This document shows positions 26,009-34,799 of a stretch of DNA of 64,000 nt, in pieces; position 1 is the stretch's first letter, and each line of letters starts with the position of its first letter. The DNA is from Acidobacteriota bacterium (GTDB taxonomy: Bacteria > Acidobacteriota > Blastocatellia > Pyrinomonadales > Pyrinomonadaceae), in assembly GCA_003385635.1 (NCBI GenBank), contig QQUY01000001.1:1-64000 (forward strand), given 5' to 3'. The notes below the pieces were generated by a model that made no database searches, had not been told where the DNA came from, and saw nothing but the letters and a program-made list of their open reading frames with translations. Position numbers and translations under genes: made by a program.

Positions 26009-26788
26009 ATGTCGATACAGTTGTTCAGGTCCTTATCCGGTCCCGTCTCACTAAGCCTCTTGTTTACGTTGTTTGCAGCCCTTCTTGCGCCTGTCGCAGC
26101 CTATTCCCAAGTTTCCCAGGAGGTCTCGGAAAAAGAGGGCATTCCTGTCCTTATCAAACATCTTCCTGACTGGGAGTCGAAAGCCGACTCGGCCATTTTT
26201 GTCAACGAACACGCCGATCTGATAAGCGCCGCGCAAGGGGCAGATGTCCTCGGCAAGATCGATTTCATCCCCGGCACGGAAGCCGTCATTTCCGATTACC
26301 CACAGGGGAGGCTCGTCATCGTCGAGTTTGCGACTCCGCAAGCCTCACGGGATGCGGACGAACGAGTAAAGGAATACGTAGATTCTTCGTCAGGCGGAGT
26401 GACCTTCTTTTACCGCAGGATCGGAAACTACAACGTGTTCCTTTTTGGCGGCGACAACGAGGCCGCTGCAAATGCGCTATTTGATCAGATAAAGTATGAG
26501 AAGGTCGTCCAGTGGCTAGGTACACCCCCGGTCTACGGCCCGGAGGGAGAGTCCGAAAGAGAATTCATAACGGGTGCATCTACTTTGTTCATTTCGACCG
26601 TTATCGTCATTCTGTCGGGCTTGGGCACTTCGCTGGTCTTCGGAAGCATAGCCGGAGTCGCGTACTTCCTCTACCGTGAACAGAGGCGAGCGAACATGAC
26701 AGCTTTTTCCGACGCTGGCGGTATGACACGACTAAATCTGGATGGCCTTTCCGAATACCCGCCTAGTGACAGGCTTCTTAAAGAGTAA
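26009..26788 (+). CDS. Exported or membrane-anchored protein of unknown function
   Basis: A 259-residue protein with a signal peptide (residues 1-34, ending APVAAYSQ) and a hydrophobic segment near the C-terminus (about 188-216, LFISTVIVILSGLGTSLVF). It is therefore a periplasmic domain anchored from its C-terminal side. The soluble part (PVLIKHLPDWESKADSAIFV, then AVISDYPQGRLVIVEFATPQ) resembles the DUF6599-like proteins common in Acidobacteriota, but I am not sure. A GTG at 25961 could give 16 more residues; the ATG at 26009 begins the signal peptide directly. It diverges from the ECF sigma factor. Confidence 0.6.
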   Translation: MSIQLFRSLSGPVSLSLLFTLFAALLAPVAAYSQVSQEVSEKEGIPVLIKHLPDWESKADSAIFVNEHADLISAAQGADVLGKIDFIPGTEAVISDYPQGRLVIVEFATPQASRDADERVKEYVDSSSGGVTFFYRRIGNYNVFLFGGDNEAAANALFDQIKYEKVVQWLGTPPVYGPEGESEREFITGASTLFISTVIVILSGLGTSLVFGSIAGVAYFLYREQRRANMTAFSDAGGMTRLNLDGLSEYPPSDRLLKE

Positions 26789-26800
26789 CCTGCCTGCCGA

Positions 26801-27925
26801 TCACGGAAGCGCATCGACCAGCCGGTCTATATCCTCTTTCACATTGTAGAAGTGCGGCGAGATCCTCAGTATTCCGCTTCTTGAGGAAACGATCACATTT
26901 TCAGACTCGAGCTTCTTGAAGATGTCGTCAGAGGTTTGGCCCTCAGGAGGCTTCACGCTGACTATCTGTGATTTCTCACCGGGCTGTCTGGAGCTGATTA
27001 TCTTGTAATTTCTAAAGGAAAGTCCTTCGCAGAGGTAATCTGAAAGTTCCGCCAGGTGCGATTCGATGAGTCCGATACCGGTTCCGATCAGCAGTTTCAA
27101 ACTTTGTTCCAGGCCATAAAAGAGACTTGAGGCTCCGGTTCCGGATTCCCACGCCAGAGCATTTGGCTTGTAGCGCTGATCGAGATCCTTAAAATCCCAT
27201 GGTTCCTCCACGCTGATCCAGCCGACAAGCGATGGAGTTACCCGATCTCTCGCAGAATCGCTTACGTAGAGGATCCCGCATCCTTCCGGTGCACACAACC
27301 ACTTGTGCGAGGCGCCGGAGGCAAGATCAACGTTGCAGCCGGGAAGGTCGAACGGCATCGCGCCGAGTCCCTGAATCACATCTACCGCAAACAAGGCACC
27401 GACCGCGTGCGCTGCTTCGCCGATCCTTTCGAGGTCAGCGCGATAGCCGGTCGAGAACTGCACGGCGCTTATCGATACGAGCCTTGTGTTCTCGTCAATG
27501 AGACCGATAAACTCTTCTAGCTCCATCCTTCCTTCCCTTTCCGGACAAAGACGCACTTCGACACCGTACCTGTCGCGAACACTCCGCCAAGGGTAAAAAT
27601 TGGCCGGAAACTCCCGATGAAACGTCACGATATTGTCGGACGGTTTCCATTCGATTCCCGCCGCGATTGCCGCGAATCCGTCCGAAGTGTTTCGCGTGAA
27701 CGCAACATTCACCGGATCTACGTTCAGCATCTCGGCAACAAGTGCGCGCGAACGGTTCTTTGTCGCCACCCATTCGGGGTAGTTGGTTGAACCGTGTTCA
27801 GACACATCTTTTAGTTGAACATTCACTGCTTCGATCGCTGACACAGGGATCGGAGAAACCGCAGCCGAGTTCAAGTAGGCATAGCGCCGGAGCGCAGGGA
27901 AAAGTTCTCGAATCGATTCATTCAT
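26801..27925 (-). CDS. Class V aminotransferase (cysteine desulfurase/isopenicillin N epimerase-like)
   Basis: A 374-residue PLP enzyme of fold type I, class V. YLNSAAVSPIP is near the N-terminus, the Asp pocket is AVDVIQGLGAMPFDL, and the PLP-binding Lys lies in ASGASHKWLCAPEG. The C-terminal small domain ends RISPHFYNVKEDIDRLVDAL. There is no catalytic Cys loop like that of IscS/SufS, so it is more likely an epimerase-, lyase- or kynureninase-like member. The substrate is unknown. It is monocistronic and converges on the upstream exported-protein gene with a 12-bp gap. Confidence 0.87.
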   Translation of the reverse strand: MNESIRELFPALRRYAYLNSAAVSPIPVSAIEAVNVQLKDVSEHGSTNYPEWVATKNRSRALVAEMLNVDPVNVAFTRNTSDGFAAIAAGIEWKPSDNIVTFHREFPANFYPWRSVRDRYGVEVRLCPEREGRMELEEFIGLIDENTRLVSISAVQFSTGYRADLERIGEAAHAVGALFAVDVIQGLGAMPFDLPGCNVDLASGASHKWLCAPEGCGILYVSDSARDRVTPSLVGWISVEEPWDFKDLDQRYKPNALAWESGTGASSLFYGLEQSLKLLIGTGIGLIESHLAELSDYLCEGLSFRNYKIISSRQPGEKSQIVSVKPPEGQTSDDIFKKLESENVIVSSRSGILRISPHFYNVKEDIDRLVDALP

Positions 27926-28031
27926 TTGTTAATTTAGCTCTCTGAAACGGATGATCGAGCAGGTGCGCTGAATAGGCCGAACACGTACTCTATCCCAAAA
28001 ATGACAATGCATTCCAACCTGCCTGCCGTTT

Positions 28032-28060
28032 TGACATCACTGTAACCGTAAAGTAATTTT
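28032..28060 (+). promoter_or_regulatory. Sigma-70 type promoter for lepB-carA
   Basis: A perfect -35 TTGACA (28032-28037), a 17-nt spacer, then TAATTT (28055-28060) as -10. It lies about 45 bp upstream of the lepB start. Confidence 0.65.
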
Positions 28061-28105
28061 TAGATTCTGCAAACTGCGTCCTCAAAAGGGCTTTCAAAGA
28101 CAAGA

Positions 28106-28828
28106 ATGCCGCTGCTAAAAAGCAAGAATGACTACGAGTTCGGACCTCTCGATCCCCGCGACGACGGTGACATCGAAGTCCTCAGGATGCGCAAGGCCTC
28201 GGGCCGCGGGATCTGGTTCGAAAGTATGCGGCTCTTGCGTGACATAGTCCTTATCCTTGCCATCTTTGTCCTGTTCGGCGTCTTCGTCGCACAACCGGTG
28301 GTCGTCGACGGCGAATCGATGGTGCCAGAACTGCACGAAGGAGAGCGACTGCTCGTCAACAAACTTATTTATTACGACATTAAACGATTTGACTGGGGTC
28401 ATATCCAGCGTGGAGACATCGTCGTTTTCTGGTATCCGCAAGACCCGGACAAAAGCTTTGTAAAGAGGGTTATCGGTCTTCCCGGAGAGATGGTCGAGAT
28501 AAGAAGAGGCAGTGTTTATATCGACGGCAGACTGCTTGAGGAGCCTTACCTCAGCGATGAGAAAAACCGTTCGTCGCTCAACTATTCGGGAAAACGGGTA
28601 GAGGAACATTACTATTTCGTAATGGGCGACAACCGCGACAACTCCCTTGATTCAAGGACGTGGGGGCTTGTACCTGAGAAATACATTTACGGCAAGGCGT
28701 TTTTCAGGTATTGGCGGCCTTCCAATTTGGGCATCCTCCGGAGAGGTGAGGCAAAGCTGAAAGATGAGGGCGGGGAAAAACCCGAAGACAACCTTCCTGA
28801 AGCCGACGACCCGCGCGCTCAACTCTAA
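28106..28828 (+). CDS. lepB: Signal peptidase I
   Basis: Cleaves signal peptides of exported proteins at the periplasmic face. The 240-residue protein has one membrane helix at about 46-66, the catalytic Ser71 in VVDGESMVPEL, and the general base Lys120 in FVKRVIGLPGE. The later boxes are VYIDGRLLEEPY and YFVMGDNRDNSLDSRTWG. The 45-residue cytoplasmic N-terminus and a charged C-terminal tail (about 215-240) are longer than usual. carA follows after 26 bp on the same strand, and the promoter at 28032 probably drives both. Confidence 0.94.
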   Translation: MPLLKSKNDYEFGPLDPRDDGDIEVLRMRKASGRGIWFESMRLLRDIVLILAIFVLFGVFVAQPVVVDGESMVPELHEGERLLVNKLIYYDIKRFDWGHIQRGDIVVFWYPQDPDKSFVKRVIGLPGEMVEIRRGSVYIDGRLLEEPYLSDEKNRSSLNYSGKRVEEHYYFVMGDNRDNSLDSRTWGLVPEKYIYGKAFFRYWRPSNLGILRRGEAKLKDEGGEKPEDNLPEADDPRAQL

Positions 28829-28854
28829 ATCGGGAGATGTGTGCAACCTAAAAA

Positions 28855-29967
28855 ATGAGTTTACCGAAAAGATCTTTGCTCGTTCTTGAGGACGGCCGTT
28901 CGTTCAAGGGCCTTTCTTTCGGCGCCGAAGGCGAGACGTTCGGCGAGATGGTCTTTAACACCTCGATGACGGGTTATCAGGAGATCCTGACCGATCCAAG
29001 TTATGCGGGACAGATTGTCTGCATGACCTACCCGCTGATCGGTAACTATGGCGTGAACGAGGAAGACGTCGAATCCCGAAGACCCTGGGTCGAAGGCTTT
29101 GTAGTCAGGGAAGCAAGCCGTATCGCTTCAAGCTGGCGTGCCACGGAGACCCTGGATTCGTACCTGAAACGTTACAAGATCGTCGGTATCGAACATATCG
29201 ATACGAGGGCGCTGGTCCGCCACATACGAGACAAAGGAGCGATGAGGGCAGGTATTTCCTCCGCTGAAACCGACGCAGACAGCCTCCTTGAAAAAGTACT
29301 TGCCTGTCCCGAAATGAAAAATCGCGAACTCGCGAGCGCCGTCACAACGGGTAAGACCTACGTCGTGGAAGCCGAAGGACCCGAACGGTTTCATGTTGTT
29401 TGCTATGACTTTGGGGTCAAAACGAACTCGCTTCGAAATTTTGCCAGAGGCGGTTGCAGGGTCACCGTGGTCCCGGCCGACACCACGGCTGAAGAGGTTT
29501 TAGCGATGGATCCCGACGGAATCTTCCTTTCGAACGGTCCGGGAGATCCTGCGGCGATGAAATCGACTGTAGCGGAGATTCGAAAGTTAGCCGAAAACAG
29601 GTTACCCATGTTCGGTATTTGCCTCGGGCACCAGGTGCTCGGGCAGACGTTCGGAGGCGGGACGTTCAAACTGAAGTTCGGTCACAGGGGCGGAAACCAG
29701 CCGATCAAGGATCTTGCATCAGGCAAGGTTGAGATTACGTCACATAACCACGGATTTGCTGTCGATCCGGACTCGCTCGGGCCTGAAGTCGAGATCACTC
29801 ATATAAATCTGAATGATGGGACCGTGGCAGGCATCCGTCACAAGTCGTTGCCCGTATTCAGCGTTCAGTATCATCCCGAGGCGGCTCCAGGGCCTCACGA
29901 CGCGGAACATCACTTCGCGCGTTTCATTAAGATCCTCGAGGACAAGAAAATGGCCGTGGGAAGTTAG
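28855..29967 (+). CDS. carA: Carbamoyl-phosphate synthase small (glutaminase) subunit
   Basis: Hydrolyses glutamine and passes ammonia to CarB for carbamoyl phosphate, which feeds pyrimidine and arginine synthesis. The 370-residue protein has the N-terminal CarA domain ([20 protein letters not shown]) and a class I glutamine amidotransferase domain. The nucleophile Cys lies in [16 protein letters not shown], and His/Glu in [23 protein letters not shown] is also characteristic. carB is not adjacent. Its last 4 bases overlap the end of the convergent lipoprotein gene. Confidence 0.95.
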   Translation: MSLPKRSLLVLEDGRSFKGLSFGAEGETFGEMVFNTSMTGYQEILTDPSYAGQIVCMTYPLIGNYGVNEEDVESRRPWVEGFVVREASRIASSWRATETLDSYLKRYKIVGIEHIDTRALVRHIRDKGAMRAGISSAETDADSLLEKVLACPEMKNRELASAVTTGKTYVVEAEGPERFHVVCYDFGVKTNSLRNFARGGCRVTVVPADTTAEEVLAMDPDGIFLSNGPGDPAAMKSTVAEIRKLAENRLPMFGICLGHQVLGQTFGGGTFKLKFGHRGGNQPIKDLASGKVEITSHNHGFAVDPDSLGPEVEITHINLNDGTVAGIRHKSLPVFSVQYHPEAAPGPHDAEHHFARFIKILEDKKMAVGS

Positions 29968-30446
29968 CGGTTCTCACCGCTGTTGCTCGAGTTCGAGGAG
30001 TTGCCGGACGAGTTGGCATTTGCCTCTTCCTGTTCACGCTTGATCTGTTCCGGCGGTTTTGAATGATCCTCAAATTCGAATCTTTCTTTCAGGGCTTCAA
30101 GGTTTTCTTCTTCAAACGCGAAGTTCGATCCTATAAAAACGACCGTTTCGTCCTCTGAAACTGACGAACGGTTTGTCGCGTGATGGCGTCTCTCGCGGAT
30201 AAAGTCCTTGTCCTCGTCCGTCAGTTTTCCGCCGTCCTTTCTCTTAAAGATGTAGATGTGATCGAAATCTGCGGTCTTCATGTACAGAAGCTCGCGTTCA
30301 AACTCGGTTAGCTCGGGTGTGGGCGGGGGAGTTGGGTCCGGTACCTCCGAAGGCACGTCGCCGCCGCAGGAACCTGCGAGGATTAAAGCAGCCAGCAGTA
30401 CGATGGTTGCCGTCGTTGTTCTCAAGATCATTATTGAATGATGCAT
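29964..30446 (-). CDS. Putative lipoprotein
   Basis: A 160-residue protein with a lipoprotein-type signal ([12 protein letters not shown], Cys near residue 27), a Pro/Thr-rich linker, and a charged helical domain ([20 protein letters not shown], then [14 protein letters not shown]). The C-terminal tail is rich in Asn, Ser and Gly. Function is unknown. The ATG at 30446 sits one base after the TAA of the GT-C-like gene (TAAAATG), so the two are translationally coupled. The longer frame opening at 30521 lies inside that gene. The pairing suggests a role with the membrane glycosyltransferase. Confidence 0.68.
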   Translation of the reverse strand: MHHSIMILRTTTATIVLLAALILAGSCGGDVPSEVPDPTPPPTPELTEFERELLYMKTADFDHIYIFKRKDGGKLTDEDKDFIRERRHHATNRSSVSEDETVVFIGSNFAFEEENLEALKERFEFEDHSKPPEQIKREQEEANANSSGNSSNSSNSGENR

Positions 30447-30447
30447 T

Positions 30448-32349
30448 TTACGAGGGAGGGTCTGCAACTTCCTCTCCTTCCGTGGCCTCATCCGAACCGG
30501 CGTCAGGTGAATCGCCCGCACCTTCCGGCTGTGGACCTTCAGCCGAATCTATCACCTCCTGTCTGGTTGGAACTGAAACTGGCTCCGGAGCTGCGGGTTC
30601 TCCCCTTTGATCACGGATCTTTAGAATGTAAGCTTCGCCGTCCTCGTGCACTATGTCGGCCCATCCGCTTTCGAGCAGTTTCGCGAGAAATGACTCGTTT
30701 TGCTCTGCATCGGCGAATACCCATCGCGCGCCAATTTTTTCTTTGATCAGAGGCGCCGGGTCGTCGACTTTTCCGTCGGTGACATCTTTGAGCACCCGAA
30801 ACACCTCAGGATTCTCGGAGTACAGATAGTTGGGATCGAGGCCCCAAACGTATTCATTCTGCGTGTTGAAGAAGAAGAGCTTTGGAAAGTCGTCCCAGTT
30901 CGAATTCAGTATCCTTTCACCCGGCGGTATGTTCTTTTTGGCCCATTCCATAGCAACTGAGTACTTGTCGTTCGGCTCGTTGCTTCTGACGCTGGAACGC
31001 AGATCCTCGATCTTGTGAAGGTATTCAAACGGAAGGCTTGAACCGAAGAAATTGAAGAAGAGCCAAAGTACGAGCGCTCCACCGATGATCCAGGGTGCGA
31101 GCCATTGTGACCAGGCGACAAACCCCTTCGGTTCCGGTTTCCGCGCCTCCGTGTCCAGCAGAGGTTTGATATCCCTCTGGAACTCTTCTGGAAGCTCGAC
31201 CGCCTCCGGCTGGCGGAACGCCTGCCAACTGAATGCCGCGAAGAGGATCGCGAAAGGAGGAAAGTATTCAGCCAGTCTTTTTGACTTGAACATCCACACA
31301 AGAAGCAGAGTCGCGAAGATGAGGAAAAACGTGGATCGCTCGGGAAGCCTACCGCCCTTTGATTTGTACAGGATGTACCCGACAAGCATAGCGATCAGCG
31401 CGATAGCGAGGTGTGTTATCAGCTGCCAGCTGGTGTATGGATACCACTCCCCGCCCACAGCGACCTCGTAACTGCTCCTGACCTTTGTCAGGAAGTGCTC
31501 GGTGAAGAGAAGGATGTTGTTTGGAAAGTATGGATTTATGACGTTGCCAAGTACCATCCCGGCGAGCGTGTAAGCGAGCGGTTTCCACTCGAAAACACGC
31601 TCGTTCCACGCTATCACCGCGACCCATATGACGGCCGCCGCAAAAAGTAGCGGGAACAGGCTGTAGGTCCAAACGAAGACGAACATCAGCGGCATCAGCC
31701 AGAAGTACTTTCTTTCGAAAAGCAGGTAGATCCCGACAACCGTGTAAATGATGGTAAGCGGAGGCGCCTTTGCCATGTTCATCCGATACCAGAAGGGATT
31801 CGCACAGGTCAGAAGCGCCGCAAGCCATATGAGCAGGTAGCCGACCTTGTACCGGAACATTAGCCAGTACACCGAAAAAATGGCGAGCGTTCCGTAGAAG
31901 ACGGCAGCGACCTTTGCGGCGGTAACCGGTTCGAAGAACCACAGGAACGGGATCTGGAGCAGATGGAAAAGAAAATGATGGTCCGCGTATCCTTCGGCGT
32001 TGAGTACCGTTAGAGGCAGCCAGGTAAACTGCGGCAGACCCTTAAACTGGCTGAGGCTTTCCCACAAGAGCGCGCTCCAGCGGATGTGGTAATAGCCGTC
32101 CCAGTCACCGCAGCAAACCGCCCCGGTAGAGAACTGCAGGGTGAACATGAGCAGGCCGATCACGATCAGCCCGAAGACCAGATAGACCTGGTTGATGGCC
32201 CGGTCCGTCTCGAGCCATTCAGCCCATGACATCTTCTTTTCTCTTTGGATCTTAGGCGAAGCAGGATCGTCAGGCGTCTCAATCGCCTTTCCGATGTTTT
32301 CCTGCGATCCTCCATTATCTTCAGGATCGTCAAGCTGGATGTTTCCCAT
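30448..32349 (-). CDS. GT-C fold membrane glycosyltransferase, STT3/AglB-like
   Basis: A 633-residue integral membrane protein with about 12-13 hydrophobic helices and a C-terminal soluble part. The first external loop has CCGDWDGYYHIRW, comparable to the Asp-containing motif of oligosaccharyltransferase catalytic subunits. It is followed by AEGYADHHFLFHLLQ, like the second acidic/DHH loop. The soluble part has RILNSNWDDFPKLFFF where STT3 has WWDYG. The WWDYG match is weak, so lipid-linked sugar transfer to protein or glycan is an inference. The charged N-terminal 40 residues and the Pro/Glu/Ala-rich tail are extra. It is coupled to a downstream lipoprotein gene. Confidence 0.7.
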   Translation of the reverse strand: MGNIQLDDPEDNGGSQENIGKAIETPDDPASPKIQREKKMSWAEWLETDRAINQVYLVFGLIVIGLLMFTLQFSTGAVCCGDWDGYYHIRWSALLWESLSQFKGLPQFTWLPLTVLNAEGYADHHFLFHLLQIPFLWFFEPVTAAKVAAVFYGTLAIFSVYWLMFRYKVGYLLIWLAALLTCANPFWYRMNMAKAPPLTIIYTVVGIYLLFERKYFWLMPLMFVFVWTYSLFPLLFAAAVIWVAVIAWNERVFEWKPLAYTLAGMVLGNVINPYFPNNILLFTEHFLTKVRSSYEVAVGGEWYPYTSWQLITHLAIALIAMLVGYILYKSKGGRLPERSTFFLIFATLLLVWMFKSKRLAEYFPPFAILFAAFSWQAFRQPEAVELPEEFQRDIKPLLDTEARKPEPKGFVAWSQWLAPWIIGGALVLWLFFNFFGSSLPFEYLHKIEDLRSSVRSNEPNDKYSVAMEWAKKNIPPGERILNSNWDDFPKLFFFNTQNEYVWGLDPNYLYSENPEVFRVLKDVTDGKVDDPAPLIKEKIGARWVFADAEQNESFLAKLLESGWADIVHEDGEAYILKIRDQRGEPAAPEPVSVPTRQEVIDSAEGPQPEGAGDSPDAGSDEATEGEEVADPPS

Positions 32350-32493
32350 ATGAAAATGATCGAGGCTAGAGGAAGTATTCTTGAGAAGTATTGCCGGTCA
32401 AAGCCTTTCCAGAGAAGAGCTCTTCAGATTGGATTATTCAACAAAATATCACGAATCGAATCGACACTTCTAATCAGGGCTGACGAAGATCGC

Positions 32494-32511
32494 CGCAAAC
32501 GGACGTTTGCG
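32494..32511. repeat. Perfect inverted repeat in 200-bp divergent spacer
   Basis: cgcaaacg-ga-cgtttgcg, an 8-bp arm palindrome between the divergent GT-C-like and hydrolase genes. It could be an operator or a small REP-like hairpin; there is no T-run. Confidence 0.4.
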
Positions 32512-32549
32512 ATTAGGATCGTTTAGTACCTACAATCTTTCTTTCGAAT

Positions 32550-33209
32550 ATGTATCCAAAGGGCAATTTAAGAATTCCGGCGACACACGGTCATCTTGAG
32601 GCGATCCTCAAAATGCCGAGAACAGAAAGGAAGGGTGTGGCGCTCGTTTGTCACCCGCACCCACTCGGTGGCGGAACCATGCACAACAAAGTCGTGTACA
32701 GAGCCGCGGCAGGATTGGCGGACGCAGGTCTCGCGGCTTTGCGGTTTAACTTCAGAGGTGTAGGCGACTCGACAGGCGATCACGACGAGGGCGACGGCGA
32801 ACGGCAGGATGTTCTCGATGCGCTTGATTACCTGAGTGCTAATTTCCCGGGAGAACCGATCACACTTGCGGGATTCTCGTTCGGGTCGCGGGTCGGTACG
32901 GAGATAGGTATGGATGACGACCGGGTCACGAGGCTGATAAGCCTGGGTACGCCCGTCGACAAGTACACGGATTATGACTTTCTGGAGAATCTTAAAAAGC
33001 CGATACTCTTTGTCCACGGCGATAAAGACGAATTCGGTTCGATCGAGAACCTGAACGAACTCGTCGCGAAGGTCTCGCAAGTTACCGACACCGAAGTCAT
33101 TGTTTTCCAAAATTGCGGGCATTTCTTCGATGATCATTTGGCTCAGCTTCGTGACGCGATTCACGACTGGGTGCTCGAGAAGATCGCCGAGTCAGCCCTG
33201 GCCGCGTGA
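32550..33209 (+). CDS. Alpha/beta hydrolase (COG2945-like)
   Basis: A 219-residue serine hydrolase of the dienelactone hydrolase-like branch. The N-terminal CHPHPLGGGTMHNKVVYRAA segment is characteristic, with GLAALRFNFRGVGDSTG next. The nucleophile elbow is AGFSFGSRVG, the acid lies in HGDKDEFGS, and the catalytic His in NCGHFFDDHL. It is cytoplasmic, with no signal peptide. The substrate is unknown. A thioesterase gene begins 8 bp downstream, so both are probably cotranscribed, perhaps for ester and thioester turnover. Confidence 0.87.
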   Translation: MYPKGNLRIPATHGHLEAILKMPRTERKGVALVCHPHPLGGGTMHNKVVYRAAAGLADAGLAALRFNFRGVGDSTGDHDEGDGERQDVLDALDYLSANFPGEPITLAGFSFGSRVGTEIGMDDDRVTRLISLGTPVDKYTDYDFLENLKKPILFVHGDKDEFGSIENLNELVAKVSQVTDTEVIVFQNCGHFFDDHLAQLRDAIHDWVLEKIAESALAA

Positions 33210-33216
33210 GCCTTTT

Positions 33217-33627
33217 ATGAGTGAGATTGAGGAAACGAGGGAGCCGATCAACAAGCGTAGAAATCCCGCCATTCGAGTAACGATGATGCCCCGCGATACG
33301 AATCATCACGGGACAATATTCGGAGGGATCGTGCTCAGTTACATTGACGTCGCCGGAGGCGTAGAAGCAGTTCGGCACACCGGGCACGACAGGTTTGTTA
33401 CCGTTGCTATGAAAGAGGTGATCTTCCACGAACCTGTTTTCGTGGGCGACCTGGTCAGCTTCTATGCAGAGACAATGAAGGTCGGCAACTCGTCAATAAC
33501 GATCCGGGTCGTCGTCGAGGCCGAGCGATTCGGATCCCGAGGTCAGATCGTACGGGTAACCGAGGCCGAGGTAATTTTTGTAGCAATAAACCAGAATCGC
33601 GAAAAGGTACCGCTCAAGGTGGGTTAG
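33217..33627 (+). CDS. Acyl-CoA thioesterase (hotdog fold, YciA-like)
   Basis: A 136-residue single hotdog-domain thioesterase. TMMPRDTNHHGTIFGGIVLS carries the family motif and helix, VTVAMKEVIFHEPVFVGDLV the second strand pair. It hydrolyses acyl-CoA thioesters in the cytoplasm; chain-length preference cannot be read. The ATG at 33217 (MSEIEETREPINKR) is chosen. The open frame back to 33100 overlaps the hydrolase gene in another frame. It is cotranscribed with the upstream hydrolase. Confidence 0.87.
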   Translation: MSEIEETREPINKRRNPAIRVTMMPRDTNHHGTIFGGIVLSYIDVAGGVEAVRHTGHDRFVTVAMKEVIFHEPVFVGDLVSFYAETMKVGNSSITIRVVVEAERFGSRGQIVRVTEAEVIFVAINQNREKVPLKVG

Positions 33628-33721
33628 CCGGGATCGGGATCGCTTGATTTTCGAAATCACATTCCATAGAGTCGGGGAATCAATTAATCACTTTCAATCA
33701 GGCCGCGAGAGAGGGAGGCGA

Positions 33722-34054
33722 ATGTATAAGATCACCGCTGATACTGCTGAAGGAAAAGTTGCGTTCGAAGCTGAAAAAGGCCGGAAACTGGTCTTGTGTT
33801 TAGAGGACAACGGGGTCGATATTCTCCACCGTTGCGGCGGCAACGCAAAGTGTACTACGTGCCGCGTTGAAGTGCTTTCCGGAGACCCTGGTGAGATTGG
33901 GGAAGCGGAGCGTACGATCTTGGCCTCGAAGCCCGATATGGATGATCACTGTCGGCTTTCGTGCCAGATCCGTCTTAACGACGACCTTCACGTAAAGGTG
34001 ATCAACCAGGCCAGTGTTCAGGGTATTGATCCGGGAACGAGACCGGAAGAGTAG
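33722..34054 (+). CDS. 2Fe-2S ferredoxin
   Basis: A 110-residue plant-type [2Fe-2S] ferredoxin fold. The cluster ligands are Cys38, Cys44 and Cys47 (CGGNAKCTTC) and Cys81 (LSCQ). The CX5CX2C spacing is of the adrenodoxin/bacterial type. The start at 33722 has GAGAGGGAGG just upstream; the opening at 33644 is spacer. It is the gene immediately before sodN, separated by a repeat and hairpin spacer, so a shared role in oxygen or electron handling is possible but not shown. Confidence 0.88.
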   Translation: MYKITADTAEGKVAFEAEKGRKLVLCLEDNGVDILHRCGGNAKCTTCRVEVLSGDPGEIGEAERTILASKPDMDDHCRLSCQIRLNDDLHVKVINQASVQGIDPGTRPEE

Positions 34055-34126
34055 GGAGACCGGAGACAGGAGATAGGAGACAGGAGTCAGGAGACAGGAG
34101 ACAGAAGAAGGGACAGGAGTCAGGAG
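34054..34126. repeat. Heptamer array before sodN
   Basis: Units gagacag, gagatag, gagacag, gagtcag, gagacag, gagacag, aagaagg, then gacagga and gtcagga. The period is 7 nt throughout. It begins at the stop codon region of the ferredoxin gene. Confidence 0.85.
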
Positions 34127-34132
34127 ACTCCC

Positions 34133-34230
34133 GACCGCGTTGCGGTCAAATGCATTTAGCCTTGGGTCCGCCCGAAGGGCGCAACCCACGGGAGACGTTC
34201 CCCATTCAATTTATGCGCCGCGCAGCGGCG
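34133..34230. repeat. Three hairpins upstream of sodN
   Basis: gaccgc-gtt-gcggtc (34133-34147), cgccc-gaa-gggcg (34169-34181) and cgccgc-gca-gcggcg (34216-34230). All are perfect stems with 3-nt loops and no T-run. They could be REP-like units, or a structured leader affecting sodN expression. I see no nickel-responsive (NikR or Nur) operator. Confidence 0.6.
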
Positions 34231-34251
34231 GTACCTTTTGAGGAGACAATG

Positions 34252-34713
34252 ATGTTCAAAAAACTTATCGAAAACAGGGAAATCAAGATCGCCGAAGCTC
34301 ATTGCGACGGTCCGTGCGGTGTATACGATCCGGCATCGGCGAGGATAGCTGCCGAGGCCGTGCTTTCAATGACGAAGAAGATCTCGGACCTTACGCCTCC
34401 TGCGGACGGAGACGCGAAGGCGATGGCCGCCTATCTGAACACGATGTCGCGGTACATCTCGATCAAGGAAGAACAAGCTCAGCTCGCCAAGGACGAGATC
34501 CTTGTTCTTTGGACGGACTACTTTAAGCCAGCCCACTTGGAAGCTCATCCCGATCTTCACGACAAGTTCTGGAAGGCCGCGAAACTCTGCTCTGCCTGCA
34601 AGGTGGAGGTCAGCGTGCAGCACGCAAATGAGTTGATGGACGCGATCGAAGAGATTCACAACATTTTCTGGGGAACCAAGGACCGGGACGTCAAGTACTA
34701 CACGGCTTCGTAG
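34252..34713 (+). CDS. sodN: Nickel superoxide dismutase precursor
   Basis: Converts superoxide to oxygen and hydrogen peroxide with a nickel centre. The 153-residue precursor has a 16-residue leader (MFKKLIENREIKIAEA) followed by the nickel hook HCDGPCGVYDP. After cleavage, the new N-terminus would be His1 with ligands Cys2 and Cys6. The helical bundle body, with QAQLAKDEILVLWTDYFKPA and the Cys pair LCSACKVEV near the end, is typical. The AGGAG site at 34241 best fits the ATG at 34252; the ATG at 34249 adds one Met. The next gene encodes the leader peptidase, so the locus is self-contained for maturation. Confidence 0.95.
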   Translation: MFKKLIENREIKIAEAHCDGPCGVYDPASARIAAEAVLSMTKKISDLTPPADGDAKAMAAYLNTMSRYISIKEEQAQLAKDEILVLWTDYFKPAHLEAHPDLHDKFWKAAKLCSACKVEVSVQHANELMDAIEEIHNIFWGTKDRDVKYYTAS

Positions 34714-34799
34714 TTGACCTCGTTTTCTTCCTGCGGTGAGCGGTAGGGCGAATGTCCTGCCGCTCATTCGTGTCTTCGTATCAAGAGTCAGCGAGAATT

